From NCBI GenBank assembly GCA_022828595.1, contig JAKGHH010000007.1, forward strand, positions 60,996,727-61,060,726: 64,000 nt of DNA. The letters run 5' to 3'. Shown in pieces: positions 33,629-43,899 of this stretch. A program made the position numbers and the translations under genes. Below the pieces are notes generated by a model. The model was given only the letters and a program-made list of their open reading frames with translations. It was not told the origin of the DNA and searched no databases. This DNA is from Nelumbo lutea (taxonomy: Eukaryota; Streptophyta; Magnoliopsida; Proteales; Nelumbonaceae). How positions within the stretch are numbered: position 1 is the first letter of the stretch; the number at the start of each line of letters is the position of its first letter.

Positions 33629-33815
33629 GTTCAAAGTATCTACACACTTGTATTGATAGGTTTTATTTATTTTTATTTTTCGAAATTGGTTCAGTGGGGT
33701 TGGTTTAAGGCCTGAATCAGTGTCTGACCTGATACAACTCCTGGAAGGATAGCACAATACGTATTAACTGATACGGACCAATGTGTATCGATAGAACCCC
33801 TGGATGATGTTTGGA
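33629..33815. mobile_element. Relic of the CAAGGTTCAAA MITE family
   Basis: It starts CAAGGTTCAAAGTATC, the terminal sequence of the 4173-4423 element, and contains similar interior words (GTGTATCGATAG, CCTGATAC, ACTGATACGGACC). The right end is worn and no TSD is seen. Confidence 0.55.
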
Positions 33816-34400
33816 CTTTGGATACACAGGAGAAGGGAGCATGTAAGATAAATTTTATTGAGGCTTAGCCAAGATACTGCTGGGGATCTTTTCAAGATTG
33901 CCTTATAAAATTGGAATTTTCTCATAGTGTATGTATGTTAAGGACTTGCTTCTATAATTCATTTTCAAGAGACAAGATCCATCTCTTTTTGGTGTTGAGC
34001 GACTATTACAAATTTACAAGGTGGTTGTCTCGTCATCCTCTTTATATATTCTCTTACAGCCTTACAGTAAAGTGTCATAATTTTGGAACCAAGGTGCTCC
34101 ACTATGGCTAAAGTGTGAAATGCATGCAAAGTTTTCACTTCCTGAACTGTGACTGTAACATTGATGCAATATTCTATTAGGTATGAGGGCTCAGTTTGAA
34201 AGGAGTACAAATACAAATATATAAAGTATTATTTTGTATGTATTTGCATTGTCCATATTTGCATTCGTACTCTTTCCAAATGAAGCCGAATGGAGGTGCA
34301 AGTGTGCAACAGTGCAACTGCACTGACCAGAGTGCAGGGCCTGCAGGCCTAAGAAATAATCAAAACAAACCAGGGGAACTACAGTGTTAAGACCTAGCAA
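33816..34400. other. Intergenic stretch
   Basis: AT-rich sequence with no gene or bounded repeat that I can recognise. Confidence 0.4.
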
Positions 34401-35037
34401 ATGAAATGGTTTCACAAAATGCACCTGGAAGAGGGTAAAATCCATATCTGGTAGGCTCCACCTAAGATATCCATGCCAAAATTAACCTGCCTGCTGAGAT
34501 AAACCTCATAATCAGCTGCATCAAAGTTCTTCTGTCTCGGGAAAAACAAATATATGTCAAAAAAATATATAAAAGGTTTTTCGGAGAAGTACAGATAGAC
34601 CCAGTGCAGATTTTTGATTTCCACTGCACAGCTATAAACATTCAAAATGTCAAAAAATTATACCCTATGCACCTAGACCTGTCCATGAATTAGCATCAAT
34701 TCCGACATGGCACCTACCCTAAACGTACTTTGAACCTACAAATTCTAGACACTGGGGTTATTGGTCATTCTCCCAAGGGTTTTTATGGTAAATGGAAGAT
34801 ATAAAGGTTGGAGGTCCCAAATTAGACAAGACTGGCTGATCACGATCATGATAGTAAAACAATCACTTGGTTGTACTAAGCATACTTCTTCCTTGTATGA
34901 AATCTCCAATTCTCCATGGCAGGGATAACCCCTTTGATGGGTACACTACAACCAATGTATGATTACAAATGCAGTTACTACTATGCCTGTGGTTCACAAG
35001 GTGGCACATCAAAGTCTAAAACAAATGCCATCATCTT

Positions 35038-35346
35038 CTACATGATATTGGACAAAGAAGTCAAAAATAAAATGAAATACGAAGTCAATTTCCTATTTTG
35101 ATGGTATACAGCCAAAGTATTAGTTAAAAAGGTCAGTTGAGGAAAGCACGGGCCTGTGGAGGAAGAAGAGAGTTCTCTCTGGAGCTCCTTGACAACAGCG
35201 GCAAGAGCTTCAGGGTTCAGACCCAAGTCACAAAGGTTTATGAGGATGGATAGGGTGTAACGATCAAATCCTGTATCAAGAATATTTGACATGTGAAAAG
35301 CCAGGTCAACAGATTCCTGGGCCCTTTGGGCAGCTTCCAGATCCAT
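35038..35346 (-). CDS. MZT1: MOZART1/GIP-like gamma-tubulin complex microprotein
   Basis: The 102-residue product starts MDLEAAQRAQESVDLAFHMS and continues NILDTGFDRYTLSILINLCD, GLNPEALAAVVKELQRE. This is the whole MOZART1 (MZT1; plant GIP) core, residues 1-58, which binds GCP N-termini and activates gamma-tubulin complexes at microtubule nucleation sites. I chose the inner ATG at 35346 because the family starts there; the nine upstream residues come from intron sequence with an AG acceptor (TTTCTAGTTGTCAG) one base before the ATG, so a 5' UTR intron is likely. The tail of about 44 residues is longer than in typical family members of roughly 70 residues and is unlike them; the C-terminus may be a recent extension by loss of the usual stop. 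Confidence 0.85.
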   Translation of the reverse strand: MDLEAAQRAQESVDLAFHMSNILDTGFDRYTLSILINLCDLGLNPEALAAVVKELQRELSSSSTGPCFPQLTFLTNTLAVYHQNRKLTSYFILFLTSLSNIM

Positions 35347-35379
35347 ACTGACAACTAGAAAGCATATTAGCAATTAGAA

Positions 35380-36800
35380 AAAAGAACGATGCTGGTAAAC
35401 AATGAGGTTATCCAACTCTCAGATAATATGATAGGGTCCATGAAAAATCATGATACACTACAAGACAAAGTTGGACATGTCCGTAGGGTGAGGAAAACAA
35501 AGAAGTGCATAAATTTGTTGTTTATTAGCATTTCTCAGCAAATAGTGGCCAGACAATATGAATACTTTTTAACTTAATTCACATATTAAGAAATATGGAC
35601 CCAAGTTCATCGGAATATACATTTGTTGGCTATCCTTAGTGTAATGATTCTGATCTACTGTCTGAGAAAAGGAAAAGTGTTCCTTCTCTCTAGCTACATA
35701 CAAAACAGTTTAGGCTCTTGGGTTCATAGACATGATATAAGGAAGGTAAAAAAAAAACTGAGAGGGGAATTAGGAGTAACCTTCAAAGCATCACTAAATA
35801 TTTTTAATGATGCTTTGGCAACACAGAGTGAACAGAAGGTTATTCCACTGGGGGAGAGGGGGGTAATTTTCCCGGAGGAAAGTTTGTAATTTGAAAATTA
35901 AATTTCTGATGCATTTGCTTGTGGTCATCACTTGGTTTAATTGCAAAATCTTGGGTTTGCAACATGGATTAGAGTTTGAGAGTGGCCACTTTGTGCAAAA
36001 AATGCCAAAGCATTTTTTTTATGTATTTAATTCTGATAAATAACACACAAAACCCAAGGAAATGGAACATGCAAATGAATTATGCATTTAATTCTGATAA
36101 ATAAAATAAAAATGAAAACAAATCCCACGACAGAGATTGATGCGTTTGAACTTTGAAGAAGTAGAATATAATTTGGATTTCTAGGAGAGACACTTTGCTT
36201 TCAGGCTTAACTCATAACTGTTGAGTTTCTTCTTTCATTCAATGGGTTGAGACAATATCCTTAAAATATCAAAATAAATATGATTGAGGAGAAGATTCTA
36301 CTAGAACTAGAAGCTTCAGATCTCTGCTAGCTGGCATCTTTCTTTGTCCACATGGAAAGATGGAGCAGCCAATTCACGCAGTCCATTTGATAAATAATTC
36401 TGGGTAAGCATCAGTCATACTGTCAGAGCAATGACAAATATGCCTGCTTTCATATAAAGCATTGACCTTCTCAACCCCTGTGAAGAAAACAGAGTCTCAC
36501 TCACACAAATGAGAAACCCCTACTTATGGGTTTTCCATGCCAAGCTCTCTAGCTAAGATGTGTTGATGGCATGAAAACCATCAATATGGCAGATTAGATG
36601 GTACTGAAAAGGGACTCATGTGTTTGCCATGTCATCTCTTGTTTGGTTGATAAGTTACATGACCATGTCATTCCCAATTCTGTAGCCATCTATTTAGCTT
36701 ATCTTAAAGTGTATATGTGCTGTCATGTTCCTTTAGAGTCGTTTAGTCTCTTACAAATCTTTGGCCCTTGTTGGGTCTGAGTAGAGTGCTCTGGAGGAAC
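35380..36800. other. Probable upstream region of the MZT1-like gene
   Basis: No further coding exon. The 5' UTR exon and promoter of the minus-strand MZT1-like gene should lie here, but I cannot place them. Short open frames in this stretch have no family pattern. Confidence 0.35.
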
Positions 36801-37184
36801 CTACATTATCTTTAACTCCCCCAACAGCTGAAGGTCCTGGTTTTCCAATATTGCACCCATCAAAGTTATGTTTGATCTGGTTTGTATCTGCTGTCTTCCA
36901 TCTCCCTTAATGTTTTTAACCTGGAACATGAAGAGCTTGTCACAAATTGTCACTCTCAAAATATCATCTTTGGAGAATGGCTCAAATATCCCTAAATTCT
37001 TCACCCAATTAACCACTCTACTCAAGACATTCTTAATGATCTCTTTCTTGGATCTCTTTTTATTTCTCATTGAAAAGTCTGTTATTTCTTTCTTCTCAAA
37101 GGGGCCAAAGTGTGGATGCCCTAGTGCACCTCCATAGAATTCCCCCCATTCTTTTTCTTGGGTTGAAAAAGTTATCACTGCCAT
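36801..37184 (-). pseudogene. LINE ORF1-like fragment
   Basis: An open frame of 127 codons, MAVITFSTQEKEWGEFYGGA to QLLGELKIM. The middle (VVNWVKNLGIFEPFSKDDI, LFMFQVKNI) has a pattern I associate with plant LINE ORF1 tails. It is isolated; no RT is nearby on this strand. A host origin is not excluded. Confidence 0.4.
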
Positions 37185-38062
37185 AGTGAAAGCTAGTAAA
37201 TCTATGACGCTTATAGAACTCTGGGATGGACTTCTTGTCTTTTACTCGATGTCCATAATGAACATAATTTTTGTATTTACTTCAATACTTTATAATGAAA
37301 AAAATATATTTATTATGTATTAATAAAAAAAAAATAGTCCTTGTTATCAACCCCCCCCCCCCCAAAAAAAAAACAAAGATGTTTCTGTTAAAAGAAATGT
37401 TCATCAAAGAAATTGGATCATCTTCCATAAGATCAAAAGATGACCAGAACCTCCAAAATGAATATCTATGTGTTTGCTCGTAATTTTGTTTCCAACGTTT
37501 AGCTTAATTTCTTGGAGCTTTTGGATTGACTTTGGGTGAGCCCAGATGATATGGTAGATTTAACGCGAAAGTGCCACGCAAGTCTTTCTACTATCCAAAG
37601 GCACGAAACATGAACCACAGAACCAGAAAGCAAGAGGCATAAGCCTCATGCACATAGATTCCTTTTTTTAGTTAATAAGTAATTAAAAACAAAAGAAAAA
37701 GATAAAGGAAAATGGGAAAAATAGAAAATTTCACATTTGCAACTTCTAATAACAGAACCATCACATTCAACTACCAAAACCTGGAATTTTAAAAGCATTA
37801 AATGTGAAGCATTGAAGGAATTACATAAAATTAATATAACATAAAGCCTAGGCAGGTAGTTCACAAAGCATAATTTTAACAAAAAGTTGATCACTGAAGC
37901 AATCCAAAAATAAAAAGCAAAAAACGAGAAAAAAGAAAAAAAAAGGTTCTTCTTTCTTGAAATTTCAAGAGAATCATATATTTTAAATACCAAATTTGTA
38001 ACCACTAACTTTGCTGTTCAAAAAAAAAACTTTTCATTTCCTACTATATATATATATATATA
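37185..38062. other. AT-rich intergenic stretch
   Basis: It holds a C14-A9 homopolymer pair at about 37350-37374 and several A runs; no gene is seen. Confidence 0.45.
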
Positions 38063-38063
38063 T

Positions 38064-38656
38064 TGATGTAGGGTGGCCCAGTCCAGCCCATTCTGGGCTG
38101 AGAGGCCCAACCCACGAACCTAGATCCAGGGACGCAACTTGCCACAGTAGGGGCTACCCTGTTACCCTCGTACGGAGCCAATTACGGAGCACCCACACAT
38201 CCCTGCAAAGCCCATTGACCACTCTCGTACGGCTCCATCTCATGCGTTCATCTCCACCAACCTCCAGGCGCCTCAAGTATAAGTAGGGGGTACCCCCCCT
38301 CCAGGTGAGAGATCCCGATCTCGAGTCTAATCCTACTACAGAACTTAAGTGCATTCATCTTGGGAACTCAGTGTCTATGAGCAGACTCATCAGAGACCTC
38401 GTCTGTACCTGATTCCCCTCTTCGTACCCTCATACTAACTTGACCATCAAAGTCTCCGCCTCGGGTTCTCACCCGGGGCCTTTGACATCCTTTGTCTTGC
38501 AGCACTTCAGCTACCAGCCTTCAGCTTCTACGGTACTCGGTGCACGATCTACCTCAGCCTTAGCACACCGTCTCCGAACCTTCAAAGCCTTCGGCCCACC
38601 TCTAGAGCCTAGGGGCAAAATTACTCTGTTGTCCCCAGCCAATCCGACCATCAACA
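38064..38656 (+). repeat. 5' LTR
   Basis: A TATA-like TATAAGTAGG lies at 38278. The bases after the LTR (ATTGGCCATTGGGGATGG) resemble a worn gypsy-type primer site that normally begins TTGGCGCC. Confidence 0.8.
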
Positions 38657-38954
38657 ATTGGCCATTGGGGATGGAAAATTTGGCTAGACCGCTCGACGAG
38701 CTCCTCCAAGGGTGTGGGGCAAAAAACGGCCTCATTCATTCCTTATGGGGCCCCCTCGGGGCATCCCCTGCTGAGCCCCCGGTGTGGGCCACCTTCTGCG
38801 GCGGTTGATCCCTCACAGCCTCCTCGGCCGGTCTCTTTTGCCCCGTCTCGGTCCCTTTGGCGGGCTTCCTCAACCCATCAGTCGGCTTCGATAGCACATG
38901 TTGCTTGCGCCTCGTTTGGCCCTCATCAACGGACCTCTTCCCCTTAGTGGGGAC

Positions 38955-40094
38955 CTATGGAGTTACTCCCTTCGCAGGAGCTGCTGAAGTAGTCCCTTTG
39001 GCAGGGACCTGCACAACTATCCCCTTAGCGGTGACCTGGCGAGAGGGCGTTCCCTTCACAGGGGCAGGAGCCTTCTCCTTCGGCGTTGATGTGTCCTCGG
39101 CGGGCTGCTGAGGTGTTTGCGTGCTCGCTTTCGCCCACTCCTTTTGCATCGCGTGGGCACGATCCATCAAAGTCTTCCAGCATTCATTGGCACCTCTGCA
39201 AGGAAAACAAAACCATTAGTAACACAGCACAAGGACGAGGACGAGGGAATGTGTTAAGGGACTACATGGCCTCTCCTACCAAGGGGGGCAGGACTGAACC
39301 CCGCAAAAACTAGTGGGACCTCCTCCTCCACCAAGAGCTGGGCTTGGACTCTCCCCAATTTGAGCAGTCGCACGAGATCATCGCTCTCCTCACTCGTGAG
39401 CAGGGGACACTCTTCTCTGCAGTCAGGCTTGCCTCTCCCCACCCCAACTCGAAGGACCAGCCCTCGGGACAGGACAAAAGAAAAATTTACTCTTCCAGTT
39501 ATGTACATAAGAGGGGTTATCTACAAGCTTGGTCCTATGGGGTTGGAAATAGTACACGTTGTCTTCGGAAGAGTGCTTCCTTGGCACGAACATCGCTCGG
39601 AAGAGCTTCGGTGTCAGCTCCACCCTCTCGAGCTGAGCCACTACCAACATCGCCACAATGGTCCTAACAACGTTGGGAGCTAACTGGCTGAGGGTAATTC
39701 CCTACGCTCTCAGCAATTCAGAGATCAACGGATGAAGGGGGAACCGAAAACCGAACTAGAGGAAGTGTTGATAAATGCATATCCCCCCCTTCTTGGGAGT
39801 CCACGGCCGATCACCCACCTCGGGCACTCGCATACCATAGGATGAGGGGATGAAGTACTGCCTCGTTAGAGCCTTGACCCGGTCCTCGTCTAGAGAACTT
39901 TCAAACTCTAGGCACGGGAGGCCAGTCTTGGTTGCTACCTGGGCAGCACTCTCAACCCTTGCCCCAGGGACGAGGTCTGAGGTCTCCTCCCCCTCGGCCT
40001 CCCTTGGTGTCACGGATGCGACTCTCTCACAGGCATCGCCTTGGTGGCTACCTTCGGCGGCCTTGGGGGATACCCTCTCCCAAAGCATCTCCAC
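38955..40094 (-). pseudogene. Antisense gypsy-associated ORF (Transposase_28-like)
   Basis: Minus-strand frames 39756-40094, 39423-39656 and 38955-39170 are colinear. They read FESSLDEDRVKALTRQYFIP, WTPKKGGICIYQHFL, a frame change, IVAMLVVAQLERVELTPKLF, DNVYYFQPHRTKLVDNPSYV and WKSKFFFCPVP, then a lysine/proline-rich region with AKGTTSAAPAKG repeats. This is the pattern of PF04195 (putative gypsy-type transposon protein), often found antisense in plant LTR elements. Frame breaks show decay. Its function is unknown. Confidence 0.7.
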
Positions 40095-40920
40095 CTCCTG
40101 CTAAAGAGGAACAAAGACAGAAGGGCTTAAAGGGGAAAAGGGGAAGGGGTTCAAATGGAGTTCCCCTCCAACTCGTTCGGAAGTTCATACTACTCAGGTC
40201 CAGAATCTGAGAAAGACATCGTTCGAGATTACCTAAAGGGAAGTGGAGGGAGAATGAAGTGTCAAAGATTGGAGAATCTGGGAGCTAAGTTCACTCGAGA
40301 GCAAAGGCACTTAGAGGCAAATGACAAGAACACTACTGTCAAGGTCCCTATTTAAAGAAGAACGAATGGCCCAGATATCTCAAGATCCAACGGATGAGAA
40401 GCCACTACCTCTACGACCCAATCGCAGCGCACCATGTAATGCTCATCCTCGGAAAGCGAAACGACGCATTGGCGACAGCTCGAATCATCTTAGATCTAAT
40501 GGACACGAAACACCTCCGCACCTGCGGTCCAGCCACGCCGCACTCTTGAACACTCATCCTCGGAAGGTGAAATGATGCTCAGGGCGAACCAGTGCATCCG
40601 CCCACTGCAACCTACCGATTTGAGTGACCTGATCTGGTGAACACGCACACCGGTTTGATTGGAAAGTTGTTCCGCGCACGGAGTGTTCTCCCAACGCCTA
40701 GATCCGTGCTGAGTATGGCCCCCAGTCACCTGTTCGAAATAGTAGTGCTGCAGATCACTCGTAGCTTCAGCCCAACTTATGAAGATGAACCAGGCAGAGA
40801 CGCACAAGAGAACACCATTGCAGGGTACACCTCGGCTGCCGGACCCACTGGCACTCACCATTACTACTTCTATCAGCCGAAGCCGAATCCTTCACCTAGG
40901 CCTCGGGAGTGGGGGGCAAG

Positions 40921-41491
40921 TGATGTAGGGTGGCCCAGCCCAGCCCATTCTGGGCTGCGAGGTTCAACCCACGAACGCCAGATCCAGGGACGTGACTCGC
41001 CACAGCAGGGAGCCAATCATGGAGCGCCCACGCATCCCTGCAAAAACCTGTTGACCGCCCTCGTATGGCTCCCATCTCAGGCGTTCAACTCCACCAACCT
41101 CCAAGCGCCTCAAGTATAAATAGGGGGTACCCCCCTCCAGGTGAGGGATCTCGATCCTGAGTCTAATCCTACTACGAAACTTAAGTGCATTCATCTTGGG
41201 AACTCAATGTCTACAAGCAGACTCCTTAGAGCCCTTGTTTGTACCTAATTCCCCTCTTCGTACCCTCGTACTAACTTAACTGTTGGAGTCTCCACCATGG
41301 GTTCTCACCTGGGGCCTCTGACATCCTTTGTCTTGCAGCACTTTAGCTACCAACCTTTGGCTTCTATAATACTCGATGCACAATTTGCCTCGGCCTTAAG
41401 ACACTGTCTCCGAACTTTCAAAGCCTTTGGCCCACCTCTAGAGCCAGGGATGAAATCATTTTGTTGTCCTCGGCCAATCCGAGCATCAACA
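40921..41491 (+). repeat. 3' LTR
   Basis: TATAAATAG at 41115-41123 is the promoter-like box, and CTTAAGTGCATTCATCTTGG is shared with the left LTR. The polypurine tract is directly upstream. Confidence 0.85.
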
Positions 41492-41618
41492 TATATATAC
41501 CATAGTTGAACCCTATTTATATACATTTCATGATTTTAGGCCTTCTAACAGAGACAGAAAAAAAAAAATTATTAACGCACCTGTAAGCTATAGTTGTGGC
41601 CCAGTTGATCCACTCTAC

Positions 41619-42218
41619 TCCACTCTCTTTTTGCTCTACGCTCCTCTGCTTTACTCTTCTCAGTTTTGTGAGTTCGAATGCTCTTTAATTAATATAAATT
41701 ATAGTTTAGATCTCCTACCATTCCAACTCCCTTCAACATTTGACACCACACATTTTGAGTCCAGAGCGCTCCTTACATCAACCTCACAATGCGTCGCAGC
41801 CGCACATCGGAAATATCGCAATACATTGTGTTGTTATTCATGGAGAAATATTCCTAATACACGGTGGGATGAGCTTTGCGGTCAGTGTGATGTGCCAGTT
41901 GTGAGGAGCAAATCCTTATTCGCACATTTCACCACGAGACTGGGGAGTTCAGGTATGCTCCTAATCCAACGCTCCTAAAACTGACCTCACAGCCCTATCC
42001 TACCGTTTATCGGGAACATCTCCCCATGAATAACAATTCAAAGTACGGAAGATGTTGCCGATGTGAGGCTTGGAGGCATTGTGAGGTTGGAGTAAGGAGC
42101 AGATCTGGACTCTCAATGGACGCCTTACAAACAAAAGAGGTTGGGAGTTAGGTTGCTGACTGGCTTGCTGTGCTCGGATACGGAGGAGTAGAGGAAGCCC
42201 AGGAGCAAAGAGCGCAGC
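41619..42218. repeat. Long imperfect inverted repeat
   Basis: The best arms are 41751-41870 and 41997-42119, read against each other on opposite strands: TCCAGAGCGCTCCTTACATC against TCCAGATCTGCTCCTTACTC, CAACCTCACAATGC in both, and TTGTTATTCATGG in both. Weaker similarity extends outward to about 41619 and 42218 (CTCTTTTTGCTC against CGCTCTTTGCTC). The spacer is 126 bp. A transcript across it would fold into a long hairpin. I see no transposon ends. Confidence 0.75.
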
Positions 42219-42242
42219 AGCTGCCGAACAGTTGACTGGCTT

Positions 42243-42718
42243 GCTGTGTCCTATTTTTGTCTCTCTGGTTTTTATCTTCTCTCCCTCGTTCAGATATGTT
42301 GATCGGATTGAAGGATGTTCTGGTTTTGACATCTTTTAATGGTGTGTTTATGTGTCTGTAGGCTATTTAATGGAGAACAGTTGAGGTACTTCTGTGTCCC
42401 ATTTTTGTCTCTCTGGTTTTTATCTTCCCTCCCTCGTTCAGATATGTTGATCGGATTGAAGGATGTTCTGGTTTTGACATCTTTTAATGTGTTTGGATTG
42501 AAGGATGTTCTGGTTTTGACATCTTTTAATGGTGTGTTTATGTGTCTGTAGGCTGTTTAATGGAGAACAGTTGAGGTACTTCTGTGTCCCATTTTTGTCT
42601 CTCTGGTTTTTATCTTCCCTCCCTCGTTCAGATATGTTGATCGGATTGAAGGATGTTCTGGTTTTGACATCTTTTAATGGTGTGTTTATGTGTCTATAGG
42701 CTCTTTAATGGAGAAAAT
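42243..42718 (+). repeat. Three-copy tandem array with an inner duplication
   Basis: A 148-bp unit (TCTCTCTGG..., TGTTGATCGGATTGAAGGAT, ...CTGTAGGCT) is repeated. Units start at about 42245, 42393 and 42583. The second unit is 190 bp because a 42-bp piece (TTGGATTGAAGGATGTTCTG...) is doubled inside it. Copies are nearly identical, so expansion was recent. Confidence 0.92.
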
Positions 42719-43890
42719 TTAACACGGGTTTCTTTCTATTTTTTTTTTTCCTAATGTATTTATAAGTGCTATGAAACTCACTGGCTTGAAAAAGGTAGTG
42801 CCGTTGCCCCTGGCCAAGAAACTGTTAAGAACCCAATATCAGAAGCAAAGGCAGCAACGACCCACTTGCCTGGGTTGCTGATGAAATTTACGTGTTGCTC
42901 AATTTTTTTTTTATAGAATTAATAGATAGTCCATGGATGTAAGGATTCCAAACTGGGATACAACCATGGGGGTTTGAGGGTATTCTTAGTTTCTCGAGAT
43001 TAGAAACTTCTAAACTTGTATTTTTCTGCATGTTCTTGGATTGAGTTATTGTTAATGGAGGGATTTGGCGAGACTTACATGGACTCAAGTAAGCTGGGCA
43101 AACAGAAAAATTGGCTGAAAGATTATCCTTAAACAACTTCCGTCCTGGCGTGATGTCTTGGTATGGTAGTTGGGGCTGGTGGATAGTTTTATGGGTCCAA
43201 ATTATGATGTTCTCTGCATTGTTTTTTATTGATAAAAGAAACATTTTTAATCCAATGGAAGTAGAAAATTACAAAATCAAGCCCACCAGGAAGACAATGC
43301 AAGGCAAAGCATAGCCTCTTATACTAGGAGACAGCAAAAAAATGCTACGTGAAGTTATAAACAATAGGAAGCACAAGAAGGTATGCACTGCAATACAATG
43401 CATCTCTCTAACCCCTTAGATAGCATATCTGCCATGGAATTTTCGGACATTTGGACCCAATTAAACTAGGTATTCATTCTAGATGGTAGAGCTTATGCTT
43501 AACCCCACTAGATGTTGAAAATGTCATGGTCCTTTGTTTACCTCTTTGAAACACCCATTTACAATTGGAAAATCACTCTTCACCGACACCTTCACTGGTT
43601 TGATCATTGATGTATTTGTACTTCTTCTATCTCAGGCCCTGTATTAGTGTGTCTTATGTATTTTGTAATTAAGTATGTATAATCCCTATTTCTTGCCTTC
43701 CACCAAAACCTGTCAAGTGAAATGAATCAATCCCTTAGTATTGCACCACCCTGAGAAAGTTTAGACCTTATGGTAATGTGTTGTTGGCCGTTCTCTTGTG
43801 TATGGACTTGTTCTTACTAGGAAAGCAGTATGAATACACTAAGTGTTTATTTTAATGGTTCCTCCTTTTATTTTAATAAGTTTTTTCTTT
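42719..43890. other. Gene-free stretch
   Basis: No supported gene. Short open frames near 42888-43314 lack family patterns. Confidence 0.4.
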
Positions 43891-43899
43891 TTATTCTTT

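Larger units (their letters stand above)
38064..41491 (+). mobile_element. Short LTR retroelement with antisense ORF
   Basis: LTRs at 38064-38656 and 40921-41491 both start TGATGTAGGGTGGCCCAG and end ATCAACA. The TSD is TATAT (38059-38063, 41492-41496), though the target is a (TA) run, which weakens that call. LTR TATA boxes and the purine tract before the right LTR (GGGAGTGGGGGGCAAG) set the plus orientation. The 2264-bp interior has no gag-pol; the only protein similarity is on the minus strand. Confidence 0.85.
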
